From assembly GCA_030595125.1 (NCBI GenBank), contig JAUVDV010000003.1, forward strand, positions 30,161-94,160: 64,000 bases of DNA, given 5' to 3'. The stretch's first letter is position 1; every line of letters begins with the position of its first letter. Positions 35,201 to 43,810 of this stretch are shown here, in pieces. This DNA comes from Deltaproteobacteria bacterium (GTDB lineage Bacteria > Myxococcota_A > Polyangia > JAAYKL01). Below the pieces are notes generated by a model, which did no database searches, had not been told where the DNA came from, and saw only the letters and a program-made list of their open reading frames with translations. The position numbers and the translations under genes were made by a program.

Positions 35201-35934
35201 CCGCCGTGAAAACAGTCGGTCTTTCCTGCGGATACGGGGGCGTTCCCCTGGTGAAAGCGGGAACGCTGGAGATCGGCGCTGGGGAATCCCGGGTGATCGT
35301 GGGCCCCAACGGAGCCGGAAAGAGCACTTTGTTGCGCACGCTGTGCGGCAACCTGGCGCCGGTAGAGGGCACGGTATCCGTGCAGGGGCGGTCCATCCAC
35401 TCCCTTGGACATCGGGAGCGCGCGAAAACCGTTGCGATGCTCATGCAGATTCAACCGATCGATATTTCATATACGGTCGAGGAGCTGGTGCGGCTGGGGC
35501 GCACCCCGTACCTGGGAAGATGGGGCCACCTGCGCAAGAAAGACAGGGAAGTGGTGGACGGCGTCATCGATCTGTGCGGGCTCGAGGATCTCAGGACACG
35601 TGTCCTGGGGAAGATGAGCGGCGGCGAACGCCAGCGAGCTCGCCTGGCAATGGTGCTGGCCCAGGAAACGCCTGTCTTATTGCTGGACGAGCCCACCAGT
35701 CACCTGGACATGGATCATCGATACATGCTTTTTGAGGTCCTCTCCCGCATACGCACGGAGCGGGGCTGCGCAGTGGTCATGGTCTCGCACTCCCTGGCCG
35801 ACGCGGAGAAATTCGGTGATTCAATTATCTACGTCAATAACAGTGAGACGCAGATCTTCGGACCAGGGGAAAAGGACGGGCTCAAAAAAGCAATTACCGA
35901 GTCCGCGCATGTGCCTGATGACTGGATTTACTAA
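35197..35934 (+). CDS. btuD: B12 ABC transporter ATPase
   Basis: 245 residues. Walker A GPNGAGKST, signature KMSGGERQRARLAMVL, Walker B VLLLDEPTSHLD and the switch His in VVMVSHSLADA are all intact. It is of the FecE/BtuD subfamily and should power the BtuC channel. The ATG overlaps the btuC stop. The next gene begins 18 bp downstream behind its own TATAAT box, so the btu operon probably ends here. Confidence 0.93.
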   Translation: MTAVKTVGLSCGYGGVPLVKAGTLEIGAGESRVIVGPNGAGKSTLLRTLCGNLAPVEGTVSVQGRSIHSLGHRERAKTVAMLMQIQPIDISYTVEELVRLGRTPYLGRWGHLRKKDREVVDGVIDLCGLEDLRTRVLGKMSGGERQRARLAMVLAQETPVLLLDEPTSHLDMDHRYMLFEVLSRIRTERGCAVVMVSHSLADAEKFGDSIIYVNNSETQIFGPGEKDGLKKAITESAHVPDDWIY

Positions 35935-35940
35935 AAATCG

Positions 35941-35946
35941 TATAAT
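35941..35946 (+). promoter_or_regulatory. TATAAT box six bases before an ATG (possible leaderless start)
   Basis: A perfect TATAAT is followed by GGTCCC and then ATG at 35953. Transcription starting at the usual distance would begin on the start codon. The -35 region is weak. Confidence 0.5.
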
Positions 35947-35952
35947 GGTCCC

Positions 35953-36978
35953 ATGTCAAACCCACGATCCCTTGCCTTCATCGGCCTGTGCACACTCCAG
36001 GCGGCGTCAGTTCTGTTTTGTGCCGGTTGCGACGACGCCAAGAAGAACTCACCGCTGGACTCCTGCGAGTTCGCCAAAGACGACGTGTGCGACGAGCCGG
36101 TCAACTGTCCCTTCAATACAGATGAAACGGACTGTGTTGCCGCCTGTGCTACCGGCGTAAACCTGCATCTTTTCGCGGCGGCTTGCGCATATAGAAACCC
36201 GCATGTGGAACCACCCGACGACGGCGACCCCAGCGGGGGGGCACTTCACCTGACGGGCTATCGCGACGCAACTCTTTCGATTCCTGACGGGGAGGACCTT
36301 GCCCAGAACGTGGATCGTCACTACCGAATCTTCGTCCCGCGAGCCTACAATCCCGACCGATCGACGCCCCTGGTGATCGCGATGGCCGGTCATCGAGTGT
36401 CTCACTACAGCATGGACGGTTACACGCAACTCATACGAAGCGCGGACGAGAACGGCTTTATCGTAATCGACGCGGAACAGCAGTGGCGATGGGAGGGCGA
36501 GATAAGATGGGCGTGGTGGTCGGATTGGGCCTGGCCCAGTGCCGCCGACGACAACCCGGATTTCGATTTTATCGTCGAATTGATCGACCAGACGGCGAGC
36601 GATTACAATATTGATCTCTCCAGAGTCTATCTCGTAGGTCACTCCAGGGGCGCTTCCATGGCCTTCACCGCCGCGATTGAACTGAGCGACATCATCGCTG
36701 GCGCCTGCGTGCAGTCGGGGTTTACGGAGTTCGGCTATCTCGATTATCGCCTGACGTCGTGGGATGACCGCAAGGTTCCGATGGTATTTATGCACGGCAT
36801 ACAGGATCCGGATGTGACGATAGACAAGGGAGACGCCCTGGTCGATCGATTGCGAGAACTGGGGTGGGAGGACGAGACGGACCTGCTCTACTACCGGCTC
36901 GACAACGTCACTCACCGCTGGCAACCGTGGCTCAATCAGACATGGTGGGATTTTCTCAACGAGCGTCCGCTTCCGTGA
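35953..36978 (+). CDS. Esterase/PHB-depolymerase-like alpha/beta-hydrolase lipoprotein
   Basis: The protein has 341 residues. The signal peptide and lipobox (VLFCAGCDD) are followed by a short Cys-rich segment and an alpha/beta-hydrolase domain. The nucleophile elbow is VYLVGHSRGAS (GxSxG with Ser), an early strand reads YRIFVPRAYNPDRSTPLVIA, a late acid strand is PMVFMHGIQDPDV, and the catalytic His is probably in VTHRWQPW. This matches secreted feruloyl-esterase/PHB-depolymerase-like (LpqC) enzymes. There is no ribosome site, but a TATAAT box lies six bases upstream. The gene overlaps the next by one base, so the two proteins probably act together in the envelope. Confidence 0.72.
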   Translation: MSNPRSLAFIGLCTLQAASVLFCAGCDDAKKNSPLDSCEFAKDDVCDEPVNCPFNTDETDCVAACATGVNLHLFAAACAYRNPHVEPPDDGDPSGGALHLTGYRDATLSIPDGEDLAQNVDRHYRIFVPRAYNPDRSTPLVIAMAGHRVSHYSMDGYTQLIRSADENGFIVIDAEQQWRWEGEIRWAWWSDWAWPSAADDNPDFDFIVELIDQTASDYNIDLSRVYLVGHSRGASMAFTAAIELSDIIAGACVQSGFTEFGYLDYRLTSWDDRKVPMVFMHGIQDPDVTIDKGDALVDRLRELGWEDETDLLYYRLDNVTHRWQPWLNQTWWDFLNERPLP

Positions 36979-38810
36979 TGGGTAAAGAGATGCACAACAA
37001 TAATGCGAAACACAGAACTGCATACGGAACCGGAATTTTCATCGGGGTGGTCCTTCTCGCTTGTCTTCTCTTTCCGGCCCGGGCCGCCGCACAGAAGGTT
37101 CCCACCGCGCCGACGGTGGATCTGAGCGTCATGGTAGGGTTTCCCGCCTCCACGTTCACAATGGGAGTGCCTCTCGAGACACCGGGTCCGTATGGGGATG
37201 CCTGGTTCATCGACCAGACGCCCGCTCACGATGTGGAACTGGGAGCCTTCTATATGGATCCCTATGAGGTTACTACTGAGCAGTTCGCCCGGTTCCTGAG
37301 CTACGCTGCGGGGGAATACCATTTCCATCCGGACCAGCCCATCGAGCGCGTGGCGGGCGGATATCTGCCGGTAGCAGGCACACAGTTCGAACCGATGAGA
37401 TACGTCACATGGGAGGCGGCGCATCATTACTGTCTCTGGGCGGGCAAGCGATTGCCGACGGAGGCGCAATGGGAGAGAGCGGCAGCGGGCACGGAGGGGC
37501 GTGACTATCCATGGGGAAGCGACGAGGGGCCGAGCTGCTCCAGGACAGTCTTCTTCTCGGGGACGAGCTACTGCGAGGAATCCCCGCTTGAGGTGGGAAG
37601 CAAACCCGATGGAGCCACGCCCGATGGTGTTTTTGACATGGCCGGCAATGTTGCCGAGTGGGTCGCGGATTTCTTTGCGTGGAATTACTACTCCCAGTCG
37701 CCTTCCGACAACCCGACCGGTCCTTCCGAGGGGACATTGAGAACAGTGAGGGGAGGAGGCCTTTTCGAGGGAAGTGTCGCATTGCGAACACGAGGCAGGC
37801 GGAGTGCACTGCCCACGGCACGATCCGCAAACCTTGGATTCAGATGCGCCTGGAGCGCAGATCCCACTGACGGCGCGCTTCGCGGTCTCTTGAGCGCCCC
37901 GGCTGACGTTGAACGGGAGTTGACCGATCGACCTCTGGCGCCGCCTGTCGATACCCCTGAAGTTCTGGCCGATGGTCTCCACGCCCCAAACGAGATCGTC
38001 TATCTCCAGGACGCCTGGTATGTGCTCGACGAGGCGGACGCAGCGATTTACGAAGTAGTTGAAGGCGAAGATCAACCTACGGTCTTTGCGGACGGTTTCG
38101 ACACACCGGTGGATCTGGCGACTGACGGCCAGGTTCTTTATGTTGCCGATCAGGGCGCCGAAACTATTGTAGGGATCGGCATGAGCGGCAACAAGACGAC
38201 AATCGCATCCGGGCAGGACGGCGTGTCGCGAATCCTGGCTGGTTCGGGTGAGATTTTCTGGTTCGGTAATGGTGGGATCATGCGCCGAACCATGGCCGAC
38301 GGAGTGCAGCAGATCGTTGACGTTGTCTCTGTCACCGACATGGCGCTCTCCGATACCCATCTGTTCTACACGGTCGAAGATGGCGTGGACATGGGCGTTT
38401 CACGCATACTCCGCGAGGGAGGAACGCCGGAAATCCTGGTCGACGGCGGAGTATTCACATCCTTCTACCCGTGCGCTATCACCTACGATTCGGATAACTC
38501 TATTCTCTACTTCATGACCAAACGCGCGGGATGGCCCAGTCATGTGGTCCTGTGCAGTTACCCGGACGGGGCAACGGATTACGACTGCTTCGCTTACAGC
38601 CCACCTCACGCCAGGCGTCCGGTGGTGTCTGGCGGCTGCCTCTACTGGATCACCAGTCACAATGTCGTGCGCATGAATCCGGCGACGGACGCTACCTACG
38701 AAGTGGTTGGCACATGGGCCAACTCCAACGGGATCGCAGCTTCACCCAGCACAATAGCCTGGACGGATGCCTCCAACGGACGCGTTTTTCAAATGTGGGC
38801 AGTGGACTGA
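36978..38810 (+). CDS. SUMF1/FGE-fold protein fused to a beta-propeller-like C-terminus
   Basis: About 610 residues with a signal peptide (GIFIGVVLLACLLFPARAAAQ). Residues about 45-300 form a formylglycine-generating-enzyme-like domain: FTMGVPL, FYMDPYEVTTEQFARFLSYA, VTWEAAHHYCLWAGKRLPTE, AQWERAAAG, GVFDMAGNVAEWV, RTVRGGGLFEG, SANLGFRCA. The Cys pair of true FGE is missing (SVALRTRGRRSALPT lies where the SYCxRYRC-type segment is expected), so it should not make formylglycine. Residues about 310-610 have repeats such as LADGLHAPNEIVYLQDAWYV and ADGFDTPVDLATDGQVLYVA, a six-bladed NHL/SMP-30-like propeller. Start 36978 (TGATG overlap) or 36990. Confidence 0.75.
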   Translation: MGKEMHNNNAKHRTAYGTGIFIGVVLLACLLFPARAAAQKVPTAPTVDLSVMVGFPASTFTMGVPLETPGPYGDAWFIDQTPAHDVELGAFYMDPYEVTTEQFARFLSYAAGEYHFHPDQPIERVAGGYLPVAGTQFEPMRYVTWEAAHHYCLWAGKRLPTEAQWERAAAGTEGRDYPWGSDEGPSCSRTVFFSGTSYCEESPLEVGSKPDGATPDGVFDMAGNVAEWVADFFAWNYYSQSPSDNPTGPSEGTLRTVRGGGLFEGSVALRTRGRRSALPTARSANLGFRCAWSADPTDGALRGLLSAPADVERELTDRPLAPPVDTPEVLADGLHAPNEIVYLQDAWYVLDEADAAIYEVVEGEDQPTVFADGFDTPVDLATDGQVLYVADQGAETIVGIGMSGNKTTIASGQDGVSRILAGSGEIFWFGNGGIMRRTMADGVQQIVDVVSVTDMALSDTHLFYTVEDGVDMGVSRILREGGTPEILVDGGVFTSFYPCAITYDSDNSILYFMTKRAGWPSHVVLCSYPDGATDYDCFAYSPPHARRPVVSGGCLYWITSHNVVRMNPATDATYEVVGTWANSNGIAASPSTIAWTDASNGRVFQMWAVD

Positions 38811-38819
38811 AGCAGCGTT

Positions 38820-41156
38820 CTAAAGAGGGGAGATGAGCACTTCGCGTTTGTTCACGCCGTTGGCGGGACCGATTACACCTTCTCGCTCCATTAACTCCAC
38901 GATCCTGGCGGAGCGATTGTATCCGATGCGCAGCTTGCGTTGAATCATTGAGATGGAACACGCCTGGGCCTGCGCCACCAGGGCGACCGCTTCATCGTAG
39001 ATCTCGTCTTTATCTTCCTCATTCACCGCCGAGGTCTCGTCTTCGCGGGGTTTGAGGATCTCGTCATCGTAGGACGGGTTACCCTGGGCCTTGAGGAACT
39101 CTATGACGCCGGCGATTTCTTCCTCACTGACAAAGGCGCCCTGAAGCCTGATCAGATCTGAGCTTCCTGGCGGGAGGAACAACATATCGCCGTAGCCCAG
39201 GAGAGCCTCTGCGCCGTTGGAGCCGAGGATCGTGCGCGAATCCACCCCCTGGGCTACCTGGCAGCTCATACGCGAGGGGAAGTTGGCCTTGATCAACCCG
39301 GTGACCACGTCAGTGGAAGGGCGCTGGGTCGCAACGATGAGGTGCAGTCCGGCCGCGCGCGCCTTCTGGGCAATGCGAGCTATTGATGTTTCCACATCCT
39401 TGGCGGCGGTCATCATCAGGTCCGCGAGCTCGTCGATGCAGATGACAATGATGGGAAGCTTTTCGGGTAGCTTCTTTTCGGGACGATCCAGAGAACCGAA
39501 TTCGACGATGGTGCCGTCCTCGAGGATCTCCGCCTCGGGTTTGGGGTCGTCCTTCTTGCTAGCGGCTTTCGCGATGATCTTTTCCACCTTGGCGTTGTAG
39601 GAGGCCAGGCTGCGAGATCCCATGTCCGCGAAGAGCTGGTAGCGACGCTCCATCTCGTCCACGGCCCACTTGAGCGCGAGGCAGGCGTTGTTCATGTCGG
39701 TGACCACCGGCAACAACAGGTGGGGGATTGCATTGTAGGGTTGGAACTCGATCATCTTGGGATCGATGAGTAATAGACGAAGATCATCGGGCGTGTAGCG
39801 GAAGAGAAGGCTCAACAGCATCGTGTTGACGGCAACCGACTTTCCCGAACCGGTGGTACCGGCCATCAGCAGGTGAGGCATTTTTGCCAGATCGGCGGTA
39901 AAGGGCATCCCGGAAATGTCTTTGCCCAGGGCCATCGGGAGCTTTGCACGGGACTTCGAAAACCCGTCGTCCTCCAGGATTTCCCGGAGTCGGACCATTT
40001 CTCTGCCCTTGTTGGGGAGCTCGAATCCGACCGCGTTTTTTCCCGGAATGGGTGCGACCACGCGTACACGCTTGACCTCGAGGGCCATGGCGATTTCGTT
40101 GGAGAGACCGCCTATTTTGCTGAGTTTGGTTCCCGACTGGGGCTGGAACTCGAACATTGTCACCACAGGCCCGGGGTGAATCTCACCCACAACGCCGGCG
40201 ACGCCGAAGTCGTTCAGGACCTTGACCAGGCGCTCTGCCATGGACTTCAGGTATTCCTCGTCGACGCTGGCGCTCTTCTCGTCGGGCATTTCGAGCAGCT
40301 CCACGGAGGGAAGCTGGAACTCGCCCTTGACGGTCTGATCTATTACGAGGGCGTCTCCCCGGGAGATTGGCGATTTCTTTGGTTTCTTGCTGCGTTTCGT
40401 CTTCTTGACGATTTTGGGCTCCCCGGCGGAAGCACCGCCCGCTTCGTCAGGCGATACATCTTCCTCGTTTGTGGAAAACACGATTTTGGTTGGCGGGACA
40501 TTTTCGACAGCGTCTCCGTTCTTCCACGCGCGTATCACTCTCATTGAGAGGGTTGCCACGGTCTTGGCGCCAATCCACATTGCCAGACCGAGCGCACGCA
40601 CAGCGAGAAACAGTGAGATGTCAGTGACTATCAGCAGGACGAGCACTATTCCGCCCAGGGAAATAATGTAGGTTCCAGTCGTGGAAACCATGGAGAAGGC
40701 TATCTCACCGAACATGGTGCCGATGATGCCCCCGGGCGCATAACCTCCAAGAATGGTAGTGCCCTGGAGCATGGTGTGAAGGGCGACGGAGGCAAGGAAA
40801 CCTATGACGAGCACTCCGATCGCGCCCTTGACGCGAATCCTGCCGGCGCGTCCCAAAAAGAGGCAAGCCGCGTAGATCCAGATGGCGAGATCGAGAAGAA
40901 ACACCGCCGCTCCCAGAGCGGTAAAGGAGAAATGGGCAATCCACATACCGGCGGGCCCGACTATATTGCCTCCAGCGATGGGTTCTCCCTCCGGTGTCAG
41001 GCCGTCGTATGAGACGAGCGCCAGCAGGACAACGAGAGCGAGAAGGGTAGCAATAACCCCTAGCACCTCGTGCCGTCTGGACGGCACCTCGATCTCGCAA
41101 CCGTCCGGCATCTCCATTTCGCCTGTTACAGAGTTTGCTGTGGTTTCTTTAGACAT
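38820..41156 (-). CDS. ftsK: DNA translocase FtsK/SpoIIIE
   Basis: The protein has 778 residues. Four N-terminal membrane helices (about 28-195) anchor it at the septum. A short charged linker is followed by the alpha/beta motor (about 290-680), with Walker A GTTGSGKSVAVN near residue 433, LLIDPKMIEFQPYN, Walker B PIIVICIDELADLMM and LHLIVATQRPSTDVVTGLIK. The C-terminal gamma winged helix (about 710-775: SISMIQRKLRIGYNRSARIV, MEREGVIGPANG) reads KOPS orientation sites. It is complete, and shorter than E. coli FtsK because the linker is short. Start at 41156 with AGGAG upstream. It pumps chromosome termini through the division septum. Confidence 0.95.
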   Translation of the reverse strand: MSKETTANSVTGEMEMPDGCEIEVPSRRHEVLGVIATLLALVVLLALVSYDGLTPEGEPIAGGNIVGPAGMWIAHFSFTALGAAVFLLDLAIWIYAACLFLGRAGRIRVKGAIGVLVIGFLASVALHTMLQGTTILGGYAPGGIIGTMFGEIAFSMVSTTGTYIISLGGIVLVLLIVTDISLFLAVRALGLAMWIGAKTVATLSMRVIRAWKNGDAVENVPPTKIVFSTNEEDVSPDEAGGASAGEPKIVKKTKRSKKPKKSPISRGDALVIDQTVKGEFQLPSVELLEMPDEKSASVDEEYLKSMAERLVKVLNDFGVAGVVGEIHPGPVVTMFEFQPQSGTKLSKIGGLSNEIAMALEVKRVRVVAPIPGKNAVGFELPNKGREMVRLREILEDDGFSKSRAKLPMALGKDISGMPFTADLAKMPHLLMAGTTGSGKSVAVNTMLLSLLFRYTPDDLRLLLIDPKMIEFQPYNAIPHLLLPVVTDMNNACLALKWAVDEMERRYQLFADMGSRSLASYNAKVEKIIAKAASKKDDPKPEAEILEDGTIVEFGSLDRPEKKLPEKLPIIVICIDELADLMMTAAKDVETSIARIAQKARAAGLHLIVATQRPSTDVVTGLIKANFPSRMSCQVAQGVDSRTILGSNGAEALLGYGDMLFLPPGSSDLIRLQGAFVSEEEIAGVIEFLKAQGNPSYDDEILKPREDETSAVNEEDKDEIYDEAVALVAQAQACSISMIQRKLRIGYNRSARIVELMEREGVIGPANGVNKREVLISPL

Positions 41157-41283
41157 ATGACATACTCCTACATTGGTCTACCTTAGGGTACATGCTGGAA
41201 TTTATGAAGTCAAATTATCCGGGATGGGAGGTATTTGGTCTTTTCTTCGTGTTTACCAGTCGAAAAAGCTGTATTTAAAGCCA

Positions 41284-41499
41284 ATGAAAATAACCCACAT
41301 TCTACCTCTGGTGTTTGGTCTTGGGCTCGCCGCGACCGGCGGGATGCTTCTTTGGAAAGCTTTAAACCCCGAACCTGGCGACGGAATTCAATCGGAAGAG
41401 CTGACGAGTATGCTCCTGAAAGGGGGCGGGCTTGCTGCGGTGGGTGTCTTTATGTTGGTTGTGGTGATTTTGAGTTCAGGTCTGTTCAGAAGAAAGTGA
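41284..41499 (+). CDS. Small two-helix membrane protein
   Basis: 71 residues with two hydrophobic helices (ILPLVFGLGLAATGGMLLW and GGLAAVGVFMLVVVILSSGL) joined by a short acidic loop. A TATTTA box lies exactly six bases before the ATG. No family recognised. It ends head-on against the zinc-ribbon gene. Confidence 0.5.
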   Translation: MKITHILPLVFGLGLAATGGMLLWKALNPEPGDGIQSEELTSMLLKGGGLAAVGVFMLVVVILSSGLFRRK

Positions 41500-41700
41500 T
41501 CAGACCTTTCCCCAGGCGTCCGTCCCGAGGCCTCCCCATTGTCCATTGACCCGTTCACGTTCCATTTTTAGATACTCGACGTTCGGCTCGGGGTTCAGGC
41601 ACATCCCGCAATACCATTCCTTGCGCCATCGAACCTCTGCCTGCTTCCCGCATTTTGCACAGAACCTGTTCTTCTTTATTGAGGGTGCCCTGGGAGCCAT
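41500..41700 (-). CDS. Small zinc-ribbon protein
   Basis: 66 residues with two CxxC knuckles (FCAKCGKQ and YCGMCLN) that could bind one zinc. AGGAG lies upstream of the ATG at 41700. There is no other recognisable domain; the C-terminus is charged. It may bind nucleic acid or a protein partner. Function not assigned. Confidence 0.65.
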   Translation of the reverse strand: MAPRAPSIKKNRFCAKCGKQAEVRWRKEWYCGMCLNPEPNVEYLKMERERVNGQWGGLGTDAWGKV

Positions 41701-41933
41701 ATTGCATTCTCCTTGTTGAACTCACTAAAGGATACAGATAGGGTTGATTTTACCGATATACTGAACAAAATGCAAGTGATAAGACACACCATGAACCCGA
41801 CATTTCTACTTGGCACAAACCCGACATTTGCATTTTGGAGCTACACAGCTTTGTCGCCTAAGGTATATTATGTCAACTTGCAAACTATTACGCTTTACTT
41901 CACGGTTTTGCTTCCATGTGACCGTATTTTCGC
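41701..41933. other. Gene-free spacer
   Basis: AT-richer than its surroundings. It has a 74-codon frame on the plus strand but no ribosome site and no protein-like composition. A promoter for the zinc-ribbon gene may lie here. Nothing else seen. Confidence 0.5.
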
Positions 41934-42614
41934 CTAATTCCCCTTTTTCAATCTCGTCGGCCAGACCGCTATCATTCCCCAGACAGTGAACTCGTTTCTG
42001 GCCCCTCTTCGGACGTAATCTGATTGCGCTCGTATTTCCAGGAGATCGGGTATGCCGAAAATGTACTTGCCCAGAGCCAACCCCACACCGAGCCCGGCAA
42101 GAAACCCCGGGCTCAATCCGAGGTTCTCCTCAACCTGCGCGTTCGGGTCGGATGCGAAAACCAACTGTTTCTCGCCGTCCACGTCAACGACCTCCCAGCT
42201 GGGATCCCCGTATGATGTGGCGACCTTCACCAGCGTGAGAGCCGTTCCAACCCGCACCCCCGCCACCAACAGCCTCCACTGGATTTCGTATCCGGCCGCG
42301 AGATCAAATCGTTGATAACCGGTCTTCACTCCGATTTGCGATGTTCCTTTTTCGAGAGTATTTCCCATGTAAAGATATCCGACGTCCAGAACCGCCCGGT
42401 GAATCCCGTGGGAAAAAACGCTGAGCAAGAGCTCCGGCCCCAGAAGATAGCCGGCCGGATACGAGTCATCGCTGACCGCGATGCTCTGGAAACTCGCGCC
42501 GGACCTGAACGCCAGCCCGAAGTCGGAGAACCATCTGGTTTGCGGGGTACTCTCCTGCGCATATACCGGCGCGGAAACCAGGCAAAGGAACGAGACTATG
42601 AGAAAAATCCGCAT
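41934..42614 (-). CDS. Probable outer membrane beta-barrel protein
   Basis: About 226 residues with a signal peptide (FLIVSFLCLVSAPVYAQ). The body alternates polar and hydrophobic residues in strand-like stretches with Gly and aromatics (LLLSVFSHGIHRAVLDVGYL, RFDLAAGYEIQWRLLVAGVR, LAGLGVGLALGKYIFGIP), ending near FTVWGMIAVWPTRL. It looks like an 8-10-stranded barrel. ATG 42614 shares one base with the stop of the metalloprotease-like gene upstream (TGATG), so the two are coupled. No family named. Confidence 0.6.
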   Translation of the reverse strand: MRIFLIVSFLCLVSAPVYAQESTPQTRWFSDFGLAFRSGASFQSIAVSDDSYPAGYLLGPELLLSVFSHGIHRAVLDVGYLYMGNTLEKGTSQIGVKTGYQRFDLAAGYEIQWRLLVAGVRVGTALTLVKVATSYGDPSWEVVDVDGEKQLVFASDPNAQVEENLGLSPGFLAGLGVGLALGKYIFGIPDLLEIRAQSDYVRRGARNEFTVWGMIAVWPTRLKKGN

Positions 42615-43798
42615 CAGCACCCTTCTACCAAATCATAATGCATCGCATAGCGAGATTCTAGTAGCGCGCAAAAGGCGTCCTTCTTTGCCTGGGTGCTCAA
42701 TCTCGCAATCAACAAGGAAAACATGTCGTAAAGCTCGAAATCGGTTTTCAGGCTCAGTCCCAGGTCGTCGAGGGCTCCAAAGAGAGTTGTCGCTACCTCC
42801 AGCCTGGCTTCAACGGAGGGGATATCGTCAGGACCGGGGCCCGCGTCGTCAATATCCCTGGCCAACGAGTACAGGAGCGAAGCGAAGAACGCCCCCACAT
42901 CGTACGGACAGAAGTCTGCGGCCGGTTGGAGCCTCGCCGCGCTATCGATGGCGGGCGAGTAATACCATTCCTCAGAAGCGTCGCGCACGATTTCCCTGAT
43001 GGCGGTGTTGCACTGAACTACATAGACTTCCTTCTCGATGGAGTGCTCCATGTAATCCGGATCGCCCGTGCGGGCCACGGCCATGCTATCCGCGCAGCCC
43101 TCGTTCAGCCCGTAGAGAAAATTGGCTCCCGAGATGGTCATTGCAGCGAGGGCGACGCCTCGATTGGGGTCGTGAACCAGCGCATCGAACACGGCGTGCG
43201 TGTACTCGTGGGTCATTACACCGGCGTTCATTGAAAGCGGGAGCCACTGAAAATCCTCGTAGGGAAAGATGTAGAAACCGCGGTCGTTCTGAGCGATGTA
43301 CATGTAAAAGGCATTGTCCCTCATATCTATCTCTTCACCGTCAGCTTCGATGATCTTCAGATCCGGCCAGTAATAGGTTTCCATGTGCACCAGGAGATCC
43401 CGGGGCATGCCGATATCCTCGAAGAAGAGCATCGACAGCTCCAGCCCGTAGTAGGCGGATGCCATGGCGAGGGAATCGAAATCCTCGGGGATCAGCACGC
43501 CGTCCGATTTTATCCCGCCGAAAGCCACGTAAGCTCCCGCCTCTTTCCAGTCGATCTCGTTCTTCTGATAGTCGAGAACAATCTGTGCGCCGCCAACAAG
43601 GGTCGTTGTTTGTCCGTCGAGACGATCGAGGTCGTCAAGGGTCGTGATCTCCACGTCGGTCAATTTGTAATCGTCTGCAAGGGGATCGTAGGCCGGGAGC
43701 CTGACGGAGACCTCTCCCTCTTGGCGACACCCGGCGAGGGCAATCATGACGGCGAGCACCGCCGCCCACGAAAAACTAATTTTGATGACAACGACCAT
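42614..43798 (-). CDS. Metalloprotease-like lipoprotein (HEYTH site)
   Basis: The protein has 394 residues. The signal peptide and lipobox (VMIALAGCRQ) are followed by a domain with NAGVMTHEYTHAVFDALV (zinc HExxH) and, about 30 residues on, FLYGLNEGCADSMAVA. The NEGxAD motif supplies the third zinc ligand in thermolysin-like (M4/M36-type) gluzincins. The protein is therefore a plausible extracytoplasmic peptidase, though the rest of the sequence does not match a named family by eye. It is coupled to the barrel protein downstream and starts 12 bp after the stop of the hydrolase gene, forming a three-gene envelope operon. Confidence 0.68.
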   Translation of the reverse strand: MVVVIKISFSWAAVLAVMIALAGCRQEGEVSVRLPAYDPLADDYKLTDVEITTLDDLDRLDGQTTTLVGGAQIVLDYQKNEIDWKEAGAYVAFGGIKSDGVLIPEDFDSLAMASAYYGLELSMLFFEDIGMPRDLLVHMETYYWPDLKIIEADGEEIDMRDNAFYMYIAQNDRGFYIFPYEDFQWLPLSMNAGVMTHEYTHAVFDALVHDPNRGVALAAMTISGANFLYGLNEGCADSMAVARTGDPDYMEHSIEKEVYVVQCNTAIREIVRDASEEWYYSPAIDSAARLQPAADFCPYDVGAFFASLLYSLARDIDDAGPGPDDIPSVEARLEVATTLFGALDDLGLSLKTDFELYDMFSLLIARLSTQAKKDAFCALLESRYAMHYDLVEGC

Positions 43799-43810
43799 GG
43801 CGTATAGAAA

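Noticed and set aside
36978..37860. True formylglycine-generating enzyme
   Set aside because: The catalytic cysteines are absent and no sulfatase gene is nearby.
41713..41937. 74-codon frame on the plus strand
   Set aside because: No ribosome site, low-complexity composition and no domain.
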